Shown: positions 1 through 8,542 of the stretch, one piece after another | Layout: each line of letters begins with the position of its first letter | Position numbering within the stretch: position 1 is the stretch's first letter | DNA from: Mesorhizobium australicum | Lineage (GTDB): Bacteria; Pseudomonadota; Alphaproteobacteria; Rhizobiales; Rhizobiaceae | Assembly: GCF_900177325.1 (NCBI RefSeq) | Contig: NZ_FXBL01000004.1 | Span: 2,604,001-2,668,000, forward strand | Length of the DNA: 64,000 nucleotides | Reading direction: 5' to 3' | Position numbers and translations under genes: made by a program | Notes under the pieces: model-generated | The model's database searches: none | What the model was told of the DNA's origin: nothing | What the model saw: only the letters and a program-made list of their open reading frames with translations

Positions 1-195
1 AAGCGCGCCATCGAGCGCAAGACCGGTGCGCGCGGCCTGCGTTCTATCATGGAGGCGATTCTGCTCGATACGATGTTCGAGCTGCCGGCGCTCGACGGTG
101 TCCAGGAGGTCGTGATCTCCGACGAGGTCGTAAACGGCAATGCGAGGCCGCTCTACATCTACTCCGAGAAGGAGCAGAAGAGCGCTAGCGCGTGA
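1..195 (+). CDS. clpX: ClpX, ATPase subunit of ClpXP protease (3' end only)
   Basis: Last 64 codons of the hexameric AAA+ unfoldase that feeds substrates to ClpP. The window opens inside the small C-terminal AAA+ subdomain. The [11 protein letters not shown] stretch at the start carries the sensor-2 arginine, and the following LLDTMFELP and VVI(S)DEVV elements match the end of ClpX proteins. The reading frame is open at the left edge, so the gene begins upstream. It is followed by a strong hairpin and then lon, the usual alphaproteobacterial order. Confidence 0.93.
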   Translation, partial: KRAIERKTGARGLRSIMEAILLDTMFELPALDGVQEVVISDEVVNGNARPLYIYSEKEQKSASA

Positions 196-221
196 TCGCC
201 CCGTTCCTCGAACTCTCGCTG

Positions 222-241
222 ACGGCGCCTGCGGGCGCCGT
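222..241 (+). terminator. Hairpin terminator after clpX
   Basis: Perfect 8-bp stem (ACGGCGCC / GGCGCCGT) around a TGCG loop, followed by a short T-rich tract (TTTCCGTTT). It lies 26 bp after the clpX stop codon and probably separates clpX from lon transcription. Confidence 0.6.
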
Positions 242-469
242 TTCCGTTTGCCGGGGTGGGGCGACCTGCCCGGATGGCTGGTTGGGCTCCGGGACGGGCC
301 GGCCACTTGATATTGCACTGCGATGCATCCACTTAAGCCGGGTAAGGACGCTCGTCCGGTTCCGTGCTGAAAATCCCTTGTGAGATACAAAGGTAGGCGG
401 ATCGGTCAGCGGCCGCTAATATGAGATTCGTGGTTGGCTGAAGGCGGCCGCGAAAGAAAGGCAAGAACC

Positions 470-2884
470 ATGGCAAGGCAATCCAGCTCTTCGGGAAGCG
501 GCGTGTTCGCGGTCCTTCCGCTGCGCGACATCGTGGTCTTCCCACACATGATCGTGCCCCTCTTCGTGGGCCGCGAGAAGTCGATCCGCGCGCTGGAAGA
601 GGTCATGGGCTCCGACAAGCAGATCCTGCTTGCCACGCAGATGAATGCTGCCGACGACGATCCGGAACCCGACGCGATCTATGATGTCGGCACGCTCGCC
701 AACGTGCTCCAGCTCCTCAAGCTGCCCGATGGCACCGTCAAGGTGCTGGTCGAAGGCGTCTCGCGCGCCAAGGTGATCGCATTCACCGATCGCGAAGACT
801 ACCACGAGGCCCGCGCCGAGGTTTTGAACGAACCGGCCGAGGAAGAGGTCGAGATCGAGGCGCTGGCGCGTTCCGTCGTCTCCGACTTCGAGAACTATGT
901 GAAGCTGAATAAGAAGATCTCGCCCGAGGTCATCGCCGCGGTCGGCCAGATCGAGGACTACTCCAAGCTCGCCGATACGATCGCTTCGCATCTTGCGATC
1001 AAGATTCCCGAGAAGCAGGAGATGCTTTCGACGCTGTCCGTGAAGGAGCGGCTCGAAAAGGCCATGGGCCATATGGAGTCCGAAATCTCCGTCCTGCAGG
1101 TGGAGAAGCGCATCCGTTCGCGCGTCAAGCGCCAGATGGAGAAGACCCAGCGCGAATACTACCTCAACGAGCAGATGAAGGCGATCCAGAAGGAGCTCGG
1201 CGAGGGCGAGGACGGCCGCGACGAGGCGACCGAGATCGAGGAGCGCATCAAGAAGACCAAGCTCTCGAAGGAGGCCCGCGAGAAGGCGGAGGCCGAGCTG
1301 AAGAAGCTCAGGTCCATGTCGCCGATGTCGGCGGAGGCCACCGTCGTGCGCAACTATCTCGACTGGCTGCTGTCGATCCCGTGGGGCAAGCGGACGAAGG
1401 TCAAGTACGACCTCGACCTGGCCCAGAACGTGCTCGACACCGATCACTTTGGCCTCGACAAGGTCAAGGACCGCATCGTCGAATATCTTGCGGTGCAGAG
1501 CCGCCAGAACAAGATGAAGGGCCCGATCCTGTGCCTCGTCGGACCTCCCGGCGTCGGCAAGACCTCGCTCGCCAAGTCGATCGCCAAGGCGACCGGCCGT
1601 GAGTATGTCCGCATGGCGCTCGGCGGCGTGCGCGACGAGGCTGAGATCCGCGGTCACCGCCGCACCTACATCGGTTCGATGCCCGGCAAGGTCATCCAGT
1701 CGATGAAGAAGGCAAAGAAGTCCAACCCGCTCTTCCTGCTCGACGAGATCGACAAGATGGGCATGGACTTCCGTGGCGACCCTTCATCGGCCTTGCTGGA
1801 GGTTCTCGATCCGGAGCAGAACTCGACGTTCATGGACCACTATCTCGAGGTCGAATACGACCTGTCGAGCGTGATGTTCGTGACGACGGCGAATACGCTG
1901 AACATCCCGCCGGCCCTGATGGACCGTATGGAGATCATCCGCATCGCCGGCTACACCGAGGACGAGAAGGTCGAGATCGCCAAGCGGCACCTGCTGCCGA
2001 AGGCGATCCGGGATCACGCGCTGCAGCCGAACGAGTTCTCGGTCTCCGAGGACGCGATCCGGGCGATCATCCAGACCTACACCCGCGAGGCCGGCGTGCG
2101 CTCGCTCGAGCGGGAGCTGATGAAGCTCGGCCGCAAGGCGGTGACGGAGATCTTGCGCAAGAAGACCGAAAAGGTCGAGGTCACGGCCGCGAACATCGCC
2201 GATTATCTCGGCGTGCCGCGCTTCCGGTACGGCCAGGCCGAGGCCGACGATCAGGTCGGCGTGGTGACGGGTCTTGCCTGGACCGAGGTTGGCGGTGAAC
2301 TGCTCACGATCGAAGGCGTCATGATGCCCGGCAAGGGCCGCATGACGGTGACCGGCAACCTGAAGGACGTGATGAAGGAATCGATCTCGGCGGCGGCGTC
2401 CTACGTCCGCTCGCGGGCGCTCGATTTCGGCTTGGAGCCGCCGCTGTTCGACAAGCGCGACATCCACGTGCACGTTCCCGAGGGCGCGACACCGAAGGAC
2501 GGGCCGTCCGCCGGCATCGCAATGGTGACCGCGATCGTCTCGGTGCTGACCGGCATTCCGGTCAAGGCCGATGTGGCGATGACTGGCGAGGTCACGCTGC
2601 GCGGGCGCGTCCTGCCGATCGGCGGTCTCAAGGAGAAGCTGCTTGCTGCCCTAAGGGGCGGCATTAAGAAGGTGCTGATCCCCGAGGAGAACGCCAAGGA
2701 CTTGGCCGACATCCCGGACAACGTGAAGAGCGGGATGGAGATCATCCCGGTCAGCCGGGTGGGTGAGGTTCTGCGCCATGCGCTCGTGCGCATGCCCGAG
2801 CCGATCGAATGGACCGAGCCGGTGGAGACCACCGTCAAGGCGCCAATCGCCGAGGACGTGGGCGGCATCGGCGTGGCCCACTAG
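470..2884 (+). CDS. lon: Lon ATP-dependent serine protease
   Basis: Cytoplasmic homohexameric AAA+ protease that degrades misfolded and regulatory proteins. The 804-residue length is normal. The N-terminal LON substrate domain covers about residues 10-200. Walker A is GPPGVGKT from residue 358, and Walker B is LLDEID near 425. The proteolytic dyad is Ser680 in DGPSAG and a Lys in GGLKEK (about 721-723). The ATG at 470 is chosen because an AAAGAAAGG ribosome-binding site lies just upstream and the protein then starts MARQSS. An in-frame ATG at 434 would add 12 residues. A weak heat-shock-like -35 (CTTGAT at 306) lies upstream, but it is not convincing alone. Confidence 0.97.
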   Translation: MARQSSSSGSGVFAVLPLRDIVVFPHMIVPLFVGREKSIRALEEVMGSDKQILLATQMNAADDDPEPDAIYDVGTLANVLQLLKLPDGTVKVLVEGVSRAKVIAFTDREDYHEARAEVLNEPAEEEVEIEALARSVVSDFENYVKLNKKISPEVIAAVGQIEDYSKLADTIASHLAIKIPEKQEMLSTLSVKERLEKAMGHMESEISVLQVEKRIRSRVKRQMEKTQREYYLNEQMKAIQKELGEGEDGRDEATEIEERIKKTKLSKEAREKAEAELKKLRSMSPMSAEATVVRNYLDWLLSIPWGKRTKVKYDLDLAQNVLDTDHFGLDKVKDRIVEYLAVQSRQNKMKGPILCLVGPPGVGKTSLAKSIAKATGREYVRMALGGVRDEAEIRGHRRTYIGSMPGKVIQSMKKAKKSNPLFLLDEIDKMGMDFRGDPSSALLEVLDPEQNSTFMDHYLEVEYDLSSVMFVTTANTLNIPPALMDRMEIIRIAGYTEDEKVEIAKRHLLPKAIRDHALQPNEFSVSEDAIRAIIQTYTREAGVRSLERELMKLGRKAVTEILRKKTEKVEVTAANIADYLGVPRFRYGQAEADDQVGVVTGLAWTEVGGELLTIEGVMMPGKGRMTVTGNLKDVMKESISAAASYVRSRALDFGLEPPLFDKRDIHVHVPEGATPKDGPSAGIAMVTAIVSVLTGIPVKADVAMTGEVTLRGRVLPIGGLKEKLLAALRGGIKKVLIPEENAKDLADIPDNVKSGMEIIPVSRVGEVLRHALVRMPEPIEWTEPVETTVKAPIAEDVGGIGVAH

Positions 2885-2913
2885 GCTCTCTGTCGGCAGT
2901 CTCATGCAGTATG

Positions 2914-2942
2914 AATGGGCCGGAACCAGTTTCCGGCCCATT
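2914..2942 (+). terminator. Hairpin terminator after lon
   Basis: Perfect 12-bp inverted repeat (AATGGGCCGGAA / TTCCGGCCCATT) with a 5-nt loop, starting 30 bp after the lon stop. Only a weak T-tract follows (TTCGTT). It could also work on the other strand, but no gene there needs it. Confidence 0.6.
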
Positions 2943-3093
2943 TCGTTATGGGGAAGTCGAAAAAACGCTGGAAAACCGGCGCAGTTCTCGGTTTCGCCTC
3001 ACTTTCCTTGTTGGTCGAGACCGTTCAAAAAACTAATGTGCCGCTTCGCCGGATGAGTCGTTAGTTCCGGTCTTCACGAGGAAGGGATACTTC

Positions 3094-3366
3094 ATGAACA
3101 AGAATGAGTTGGTCGCCGCCGTCGCCGAACAGGCGAAGGTTTCGAAGGCGGACGCCGCCACCGCCGTCGATGCGGTGTTCGACGTGATCACCCGCGAGCT
3201 CAAGTCGGGCGGCGATGTGCGTCTCGTCGGTTTCGGCAATTTCGCCGTGACCAAGCGCGAGGCGTCCACGGGCCGTAACATCCGCACGGGCGAACCGGTG
3301 CAGATCGCGGCGCGCAACGTACCGAAGTTCACGGCCGGCAAGGGCCTCAAGGACGCCGTCAACTGA
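3094..3366 (+). CDS. hupB: HU-family DNA-binding protein
   Basis: Small histone-like protein of the nucleoid that binds and bends DNA as a dimer. At 90 residues it has the standard HU length. The helical N-terminus begins MNKNELVAAVA, and the beta-arm that inserts in the minor groove carries GRNIRTGEPVQI. The GFGNF signature is present at about residues 48-52. It follows lon with its own upstream region of about 200 bp and ends in a strong terminator, so it is probably monocistronic. A good AGGAAGGG ribosome-binding site precedes the ATG. Confidence 0.97.
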   Translation: MNKNELVAAVAEQAKVSKADAATAVDAVFDVITRELKSGGDVRLVGFGNFAVTKREASTGRNIRTGEPVQIAARNVPKFTAGKGLKDAVN

Positions 3367-3393
3367 GACGGCCGGTTCTCTGAAGGATCGATC

Positions 3394-3418
3394 AAAGCCG
3401 GGCTTGCCCGGCTTTTTT
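3394..3418 (+). terminator. Rho-independent terminator after hupB
   Basis: Classic structure: a 9-bp stem (AAAGCCGGG / CCCGGCTTT) with a CTTG loop running into six T residues, 28 bp after the hupB stop. Confidence 0.9.
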
Positions 3419-3489
3419 CTTGTTTCCCGTTCCTTCGGAGCCACGTTGTCGCATTGACCGGTCGAGAATGTTCCCTATTTGTTCTTGTC

Positions 3490-3777
3490 ATGGCACGGCT
3501 GATCGACACACTTGGTAGAGCGGCCCGGCACAACATGATCGTCCGGGTAGAGTGCGTTTGCGGCAACATCCGCTACTACCGAGCAATGGATCTCGCGACG
3601 GTTGCCGGCGCCGGTTGCGACCCGCGCGATTTGCCCTTTCGCTGCACCCGCTGCCGACCACGCCCGCCGACGGTAACCGTTCTCGAGCTCGATCGCGACC
3701 GCATGCCGCGGATCGACGTCTGGGAGCCGCATAAGACCGACGGCAAGATCAGGTGGATGCCGACCCGGCTGAGATAG
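3490..3777 (+). CDS. Small zinc-ribbon-like protein, function unknown
   Basis: A 95-residue protein I cannot name. It has a CxC pair (Cys22, Cys24) and a CxxC pair (Cys52, Cys55), a spacing that suggests a zinc ribbon. These sit in a basic N-terminal half, and the C-terminal part is rich in Arg and Pro. No membrane segment or signal peptide is visible. The ATG at 3490 (MARLID) is preferred over an upstream in-frame ATG at 3454, although neither has a strong ribosome-binding site. It sits alone between the hupB terminator and a convergent tRNA gene. Codon use and composition resemble the neighbours. Confidence 0.65.
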   Translation: MARLIDTLGRAARHNMIVRVECVCGNIRYYRAMDLATVAGAGCDPRDLPFRCTRCRPRPPTVTVLELDRDRMPRIDVWEPHKTDGKIRWMPTRLR

Positions 3778-3792
3778 GTAAGGACGGAGAAA

Positions 3793-3867
3793 TGGTGGGC
3801 GATGTAGGGATTGAACCTACGACCCCACCCGTGTGAAGGGTGTGCTCTCCCGCTGAGCTAATCGCCC
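3793..3867 (-). tRNA. tRNA-Val (anticodon CAC)
   Basis: On the minus strand the sequence folds as a complete cloverleaf. The acceptor arm is GGGCGAT / ATCGCCC, with discriminator A and an encoded CCA end. The D-arm has AGCTCAGCGGGAGAGC, the anticodon loop is TTCACAC within a CACCC/GGGTG stem, and the T-arm has GTTCAATCC. Anticodon CAC reads the valine codon GUG. Confidence 0.97.
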
Positions 3868-3897
3868 GCCGCGGGACGAGGTCCCGGACTGGCGGCG

Positions 3898-3926
3898 ATA
3901 TAGTTCGGCTGCAGGCCGTTCGTCAA
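3898..3926 (-). promoter_or_regulatory. Sigma-70 promoter of tRNA-Val
   Basis: Read on the minus strand: -35 TTGACG, a 17-bp spacer, then -10 CTATAT. This is close to the alphaproteobacterial housekeeping consensus. It ends about 30 bp upstream of the mature tRNA 5' end, as expected for a stable RNA promoter. Confidence 0.8.
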
Positions 3927-3954
3927 CACCGGAATGCAACGCTGGCTCCGTGGA

Positions 3955-4638
3955 TCATCCGCCTGTGGACGAGATCAGCCGCTTGGCGAGGTCGACGGTC
4001 AGCTCGTCGAAATGCGAAATCACCACGCTCGGCTCGAATTCGCGCACGTGACGATCCGTGTAGCCGAAGTCGACAGCCACGACCGGTATACCCGCCGCTT
4101 TGGCGGTGTCGATGTCGGTGCGGGAATCGCCGACCATGAGGGCACGATCCCGGTCCGCGCCCGCGAGCCGGATCGTCTCGATGAGGTGACGTGGGTCGGG
4201 CTTGCGGAAGGCGAACGTATCCTGACCGCAGATCGCCCCGAAATAGCCGGCCACGCCGGTGCCCGCCAGCAAACGTCGTGAAAGTGCTTCGGTCTTGTTG
4301 GTGCACACTGCCAGCAGGAACCCGGCAGCAACGAAGCGGTCCAGCGCCTCGACCGCTCCCGGATAGGGTTTCGACCGGCCGGGCATGCTGGCGCCGTAGT
4401 GCTCAAGGAACAGCGCGAACAGGCGGTCGTGCTCGTCGATCGGCAGTGTGCGCCGGTGCGCCTGGTAGGCTCGCTCGATCATCACGCGCGCCCCGAGGCC
4501 TGCATTGTTACGGTGGACGGCCGGATCGACGACCGGAACGCCGGCCGAGGTCAGCGCGTGGTTGAGGCTGTCGACGAGGTCCGGCGCGGTGTCGACGAGG
4601 GTGCCGTCGAGATCGAAAACGATGATGGGCTGGCTCAT
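3955..4638 (-). CDS. gph: Phosphoglycolate phosphatase (HAD family)
   Basis: A 227-residue HAD-superfamily hydrolase of the Gph type, which removes phosphate from 2-phosphoglycolate formed during DNA repair or oxygenase reactions. Motif I is FDLDGTLVD with nucleophile Asp9 and acid Asp11. The helical cap domain follows (about residues 15-90). Motif II lies in AVCTNK, motif III is the Lys in FRKPDP, and motif IV is [10 protein letters not shown]. The start MSQPII is chosen because motif I then falls at the usual position; an upstream ATG would add 15 atypical residues. HAD substrate specificity cannot be settled from sequence alone, but the Gph assignment is conventional. Confidence 0.88.
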   Translation of the reverse strand: MSQPIIVFDLDGTLVDTAPDLVDSLNHALTSAGVPVVDPAVHRNNAGLGARVMIERAYQAHRRTLPIDEHDRLFALFLEHYGASMPGRSKPYPGAVEALDRFVAAGFLLAVCTNKTEALSRRLLAGTGVAGYFGAICGQDTFAFRKPDPRHLIETIRLAGADRDRALMVGDSRTDIDTAKAAGIPVVAVDFGYTDRHVREFEPSVVISHFDELTVDLAKRLISSTGG

Positions 4639-4740
4639 GCGGCGGGGATAGACGTAGCCGCGACCATGCGCAATATGCGGCAAAGCTTGCGCCTGCCGCG
4701 AGACGTGCTAGAGCGGCCGCGGATGGCCGTCGGAGGGCAG

Positions 4741-5439
4741 ATGGACGCGAAAGCGATGAAGATCGAGGCGGCGAGAGCTGCGCTCGAACATGTGACGTCC
4801 GGCATGAGGCTTGGCATAGGCACGGGCTCGACCGCGGAGGAGTTTGTCCGCCTGCTCGCCGTCAAGGTCGCGGAAGGCATGAAGATCATCGGCGTTCCCA
4901 CCTCGGAGCGCACGGCAGCCTTGTGCGTGCAGTTGGGCGTGCCGCTCTCTACGCTCGAGGAGACGCCGGAACTCGACCTTACGATCGATGGCGCCGATGA
5001 GGTCGACGCAGATTTGTCGCTTATCAAGGGAGGCGGCGGAGCATTGTTGCGCGAGAAGATCGTCGCTTCCGCCTCGGCGAAGATGATCGTCATCGCCGAC
5101 GAATCGAAGATCGTCGACACGCTCGGCCGCTTTCCTCTGCCGATCGAGGTGAATCGTTTCGGTCTGAAGGCGACCGAGACCGCCGTGCGGAAGGCTGCTG
5201 CATCGCTGGGCCTGTCCGGCCCGCTGACATTGCGGATGACGGGCGGCGAACCATTTGTTACAGATGGCGGCCATTTGATCCTCGATGCATCTTTTGGCCG
5301 CATTCCGGACGCAAGAGCGCTGTCCGATGCATTGCACGCCATCCCCGGCGTGGTCGAGCATGGTCTATTTCTGGGTCTAGCGGACCTGGCCGTCATAGCG
5401 GGTTCCACCGGAATCCGGACGCTTGTTCCCGCCCGCTGA
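4741..5439 (+). CDS. rpiA: Ribose-5-phosphate isomerase A
   Basis: Interconverts ribose 5-phosphate and ribulose 5-phosphate in the non-oxidative pentose phosphate pathway. The 232 residues contain the RpiA signature elements: the phosphate-binding GTGSTAEEF near residue 25, the catalytic DGADEVD segment near 80, and [11 protein letters not shown] near 95. The ATG used has GGAGGG just upstream; another in-frame ATG lies 18 bp earlier. The next gene starts 20 bp downstream in the same direction, so they are probably co-transcribed. Confidence 0.95.
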   Translation: MDAKAMKIEAARAALEHVTSGMRLGIGTGSTAEEFVRLLAVKVAEGMKIIGVPTSERTAALCVQLGVPLSTLEETPELDLTIDGADEVDADLSLIKGGGGALLREKIVASASAKMIVIADESKIVDTLGRFPLPIEVNRFGLKATETAVRKAAASLGLSGPLTLRMTGGEPFVTDGGHLILDASFGRIPDARALSDALHAIPGVVEHGLFLGLADLAVIAGSTGIRTLVPAR

Positions 5440-5459
5440 ACAGGGAGTCTGAGGTAATC

Positions 5460-6047
5460 ATGGTGCCATTCAATCGTTCCCGCCGCGTCGTTGCCGCGCT
5501 GGCCACCGTGGCGCTTCTGGCAGGAGCCTCCTTCGCATCCGCGCAGGAGATCTCGGAGGCTCACCTCAAGGCCGCACGCGCCGCGGTCACTTCGATCAAG
5601 GCGACGGATTCGATGGATTCGATCCTGCCGCAGGCCAATCAGATGCTGAAGATCGAGCTGATCCAGAAGAATCCGAATCTGGAAGAGGACATCGTCCGCA
5701 TCGTCGATGAGGAGACGCTGGCAATCGCACCGCGTCGCGGCGATCTGGAAAAGGAAGTGGCGACTGCCTTCGCCAAGGCCTTTACCGAACAGGAACTCAC
5801 GGAGATTGCGGCGTTCCACAATTCGCCGACCGGCAAGAAATTCCTGTCCGACAGCCCGATCGTCGGCCGTGAAGTGAGCAAGGCTGTCGACATCTGGCAG
5901 CTCGGCATCGCACGCGACCTGTCGCAGGCCGTCGCCAAGAAGCTGGCAGAGGTTGCCCCGGCCGCGCAGCCGCCGGCGCCGGTCGAGGCTCCGCCGGCCA
6001 ACGGCCAGGCACCCGCGTCGCCGACCCTGACGCCGCCGGCCCAGTAA
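5460..6047 (+). CDS. Secreted DUF2059 family protein
   Basis: A 195-residue exported protein. A basic N-terminus and hydrophobic core (residues 8-25) end in an Ala-rich signal peptidase site near ASA-QE (about 28/29). The mature part is helical with the DUF2059 pattern (FTEQELTEIAAFHNSPTGKKF, conserved in this family). It ends in a Pro/Ala-rich tail of about 35 residues that looks disordered. Its biochemical role is unknown; location is probably periplasmic. It lies 20 bp after rpiA and before a strong terminator, closing that transcription unit. Confidence 0.88.
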   Translation: MVPFNRSRRVVAALATVALLAGASFASAQEISEAHLKAARAAVTSIKATDSMDSILPQANQMLKIELIQKNPNLEEDIVRIVDEETLAIAPRRGDLEKEVATAFAKAFTEQELTEIAAFHNSPTGKKFLSDSPIVGREVSKAVDIWQLGIARDLSQAVAKKLAEVAPAAQPPAPVEAPPANGQAPASPTLTPPAQ

Positions 6048-6071
6048 GAGCCGCATCATCCGCTTTCGTGA

Positions 6072-6100
6072 AAGGCCCGGGCATCGCCCGGGCTTTTCTT
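6072..6100 (+). terminator. Rho-independent terminator after the DUF2059 gene
   Basis: 8-bp GC stem (GCCCGGGC repeated as its own complement) with an ATC loop, followed by TTTTCTTTT. It separates the rpiA unit from gor. Confidence 0.88.
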
Positions 6101-6155
6101 TTGGCGCCGCAGGGACTACCTGCGACGGGGCACAGAAGGCGGAATGAGGCGTTCC

Positions 6156-7547
6156 ATGGCAGCTTACGACTACGATCTCTTCGTCATCGGCGGAGGCTCG
6201 GGCGGCGTCCGCGCCGCGCGTGTGACGGCAGGCCTAGGCAAGCGCGTCGGCGTCGCGGAGGAATATAGGTTCGGCGGCACCTGCGTGATCAGGGGTTGCG
6301 TGCCGAAGAAGCTGTTTGTCTATGCCTCGCAGTATCCCGAACATTTCGAGGATGCGGTCGGCTATGGCTGGAGCGTCGGCGAGACGTCGTTCAACTGGCC
6401 GACGCTGATCGCGAACAAGGACCGCGAGATCGCGCGGCTGGAGGCCATCTACAAGGGCGGTATCGATCGCGCCGGCGGCGACACGTTCCAGAGCCGGGCC
6501 ACGCTGGTCGACGCGCATACGGTGCGTATCGAAGCGGAGAACCGCACGGTGACGGCCGAGCATATCCTGATCGCCACTGGCGGGCGGCCCAATCCGCATG
6601 CCGCTCTGCCGGGGCACGAGCATTGCATCCTGTCAGATGATGCGTTCCATCTTGCCGAGCTGCCCAAGTCGATCGTCATCGCGGGTGGCGGCTACATCGC
6701 CGTCGAATTCGCCAACATCTTTCACGGGCTCGGCGTCGAGACGACGCTGGTCTATCGCGGCAAGGAGATCCTTGGCCGCTTCGATCACGATCTGCGCCAC
6801 ATGCTGCACGAGACGATGGAAGGGAAGGGCATTCGCATTCTCTGCCAGACGGTGTTCGAGAAGATCGAGAAGCGGGACGACGGCAAGCTCGTGGCCCATC
6901 TCAACGAAGGCGAGCCGATCGTCGCCGACCAGGTGATGCTGGCGCTGGGCCGCATGCCGAACACCGAAAACCTAGGTCTCGAATCGGCGGGCGTCGAGCT
7001 CGGCAAGATGGGTGAGATCGTCGTCGACGACTATTCGCGCACGACCGTCCCCAACATCTATGCCGTGGGCGACGTCACCAACCGCGTCCAACTCACGCCG
7101 GTCGCGATCCATGAGGCGATGTGCTTCGTGGATACGGTGTTCAAGGGCAAGCCGACCCGGCCGGACCTTGAATCAGTTGCGACAGCGGTCTTCTCGCAGC
7201 CAGAGATAGGCACGGTGGGCCTGTCGGAAGAGGACGCGGCGAAGGAATATGACGAGATCGAGATTTATCGCGCCGTCTTCCGGCCGATGCGCAACATCCT
7301 GCCGGGCCGGCAGGAGAAGATGCTGACCAAGCTCGTGGTAGACGCAAAGAGCCGCGTCGTGCTGGGTGCACATATCCTCGGTCCGGATGCTGGCGAGATG
7401 GCGCAACTGCTCGGTATCGTCATCAAGGGCAGGCTCACCAAGGACGTGGTCGACGCGACCATGGCGGTGCACCCGACCGCCGCCGAGGAACTGGTGACGA
7501 TGTACCAGCCGACCTACCGCCTGAAGGGTGGCGAGCGCGTCGGCTGA
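6156..7547 (+). CDS. gor: Glutathione-disulfide reductase
   Basis: FAD-dependent cytoplasmic homodimer that reduces oxidised glutathione with NADPH. The 463 residues begin with an FAD-binding GGGSGG Rossmann motif (12-17) and the redox disulfide Cys43/Cys48 in GGTCVIRGCVPKK. The NADPH domain follows (GGGYIAVEFA, with VYRGKE providing the Arg typical of NADPH use). The C-terminal dimer interface holds the HPTAAEE catalytic His-Glu motif. ATG 6156 gives the usual MAAYDYDLF start with GAGG 6 bp upstream; ATG 6144 is an alternative, 4 codons longer. The CVIRGCVPKK sequence and the absence of a lipoamide-type active site favour Gor over dihydrolipoyl dehydrogenase. Confidence 0.95.
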   Translation: MAAYDYDLFVIGGGSGGVRAARVTAGLGKRVGVAEEYRFGGTCVIRGCVPKKLFVYASQYPEHFEDAVGYGWSVGETSFNWPTLIANKDREIARLEAIYKGGIDRAGGDTFQSRATLVDAHTVRIEAENRTVTAEHILIATGGRPNPHAALPGHEHCILSDDAFHLAELPKSIVIAGGGYIAVEFANIFHGLGVETTLVYRGKEILGRFDHDLRHMLHETMEGKGIRILCQTVFEKIEKRDDGKLVAHLNEGEPIVADQVMLALGRMPNTENLGLESAGVELGKMGEIVVDDYSRTTVPNIYAVGDVTNRVQLTPVAIHEAMCFVDTVFKGKPTRPDLESVATAVFSQPEIGTVGLSEEDAAKEYDEIEIYRAVFRPMRNILPGRQEKMLTKLVVDAKSRVVLGAHILGPDAGEMAQLLGIVIKGRLTKDVVDATMAVHPTAAEELVTMYQPTYRLKGGERVG

Positions 7548-7553
7548 CAATCC

Positions 7554-8459
7554 CTAGGCCGGCTTGCCGATCCGGGCGGGCCGGCCTTCCAGCAGCCATC
7601 CGATCAGGTCTGGCCAAAGCGTCCCGGCGAAACGCGAGCGGAAATAGCCGAGATGCCCGATCGGCTGGCCGGCTTCTTCCGGCGAAATCCAGCGCTGCTC
7701 GATCGAGGCGCTCGCATAGTGGCGCATCAGCGCCGCCACGGCCCGCCGCGTTCCCCAGACATCATCTTCCATGCCGAGCGCTAGGATCGGTGTGCGCACG
7801 TTCCCGAAGCGCGCAGCCTCGACCAAGGTAGGATCGTCGAAGAAATAGTTTGGCTTCGAGCACCAGCGCGCCCAGTCGCGAAACACGGTTCCCGGGATCG
7901 GCTCGCCGATGCCGAGCCATTTTGGCGTATGGCCGAAGGCCAGCGACACCGGCACACCGACGCCAAGCATGCGCCATTTGGCGGTGCGATCATCGAGCCC
8001 GCCGAAATAACCTGACATAGTCGCGACCATCCCATAGCGCTGGAAGCGTCCCGAGATGCCGCACAGGCCCAGCGCCTGGCCGCCATAGGATTGGCCGACG
8101 CCGACCATCGCATGGCCGGGGGCCAGCCTGTCCAGCGCCGCTGCGGCGGCAGGCAGGTCGAGCAAGGCCCAGTCCTTCATGCCGATCCGCTTCTTCCATC
8201 CGGGTGGAGCGTTGGAGCCACCCGTGCCGCGATAGTCGTAGGTCAACGCGGCACGAGCGCCTGCCGATACGGCGGCCGAGGCGAAGCCGGCATAGAGGCC
8301 GCGCGGCACGGCGGTCGCCGAGGAGATCAGCACGAAAGGTCCGTTGCCGGTGCCCTCGAAAAGGGTTCCGGCCAGCGAGAAGCCGTCAGCTGCACCGAAG
8401 CGGATGTCCAACTTCGAGACCGAGTGAGGCTCGGCAGGAGGCGGGCTGTGAGCGGTCAT
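7554..8459 (-). CDS. Alpha/beta hydrolase (COG4757-like)
   Basis: A 301-residue alpha/beta-fold hydrolase of unknown substrate. The nucleophile elbow is GVGQSYGG (Ser near residue 124). An acidic residue follows in GMEDDVWG (about 238), and the likely catalytic His lies in GHLGYF near 273. An oxyanion/HG-type region is present near residues 45-55. There is no signal peptide, so it is probably cytoplasmic. It is a single gene convergent with gor (6 bp apart). A perfect 16-bp palindrome sits in a MerR-like promoter just upstream, so expression is likely inducible through a MerR-family regulator encoded elsewhere. An esterase or lipase is possible. Confidence 0.8.
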   Translation of the reverse strand: MTAHSPPPAEPHSVSKLDIRFGAADGFSLAGTLFEGTGNGPFVLISSATAVPRGLYAGFASAAVSAGARAALTYDYRGTGGSNAPPGWKKRIGMKDWALLDLPAAAAALDRLAPGHAMVGVGQSYGGQALGLCGISGRFQRYGMVATMSGYFGGLDDRTAKWRMLGVGVPVSLAFGHTPKWLGIGEPIPGTVFRDWARWCSKPNYFFDDPTLVEAARFGNVRTPILALGMEDDVWGTRRAVAALMRHYASASIEQRWISPEEAGQPIGHLGYFRSRFAGTLWPDLIGWLLEGRPARIGKPA

Positions 8460-8483
8460 GGTCTCCTCCTCGAAAACAGGACG

Positions 8484-8514
8484 AGCCTACCATTGACGTT
8501 AACGTCAAAGTCAA
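8484..8514 (-). promoter_or_regulatory. MerR-architecture promoter with 16-bp palindromic operator
   Basis: Read on the minus strand: -35 TTGACT, a long 19-bp spacer, then -10 TAGGCT. The spacer contains the perfect palindrome TTGACGTTAACGTCAA (plus-strand 8493-8508). A 19-bp spacer carrying a dyad between -35 and -10 is the hallmark of promoters activated by MerR-family regulators, and the dyad resembles LiuR-type sites recalled from branched-chain amino acid regulons. It would drive the alpha/beta hydrolase whose ATG is 25 bp downstream of the -10. No merR-like gene lies in this window. Confidence 0.65.
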
Positions 8515-8542
8515 GAAGATTGCTTCGCCTTGAACAAACTGC

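Noticed and set aside
300..340. Heat-shock (RpoH) promoter for lon around CTTGAT at 306
   Set aside because: Only the -35 resembles the consensus; the downstream element is too weak to call from sequence alone.
416..1657. Long open frame antisense to lon (413 codons)
   Set aside because: It mirrors lon codons at high GC, has repetitive Leu/Arg/Asp/His composition typical of antisense frames, and matches no family; lon is certain.
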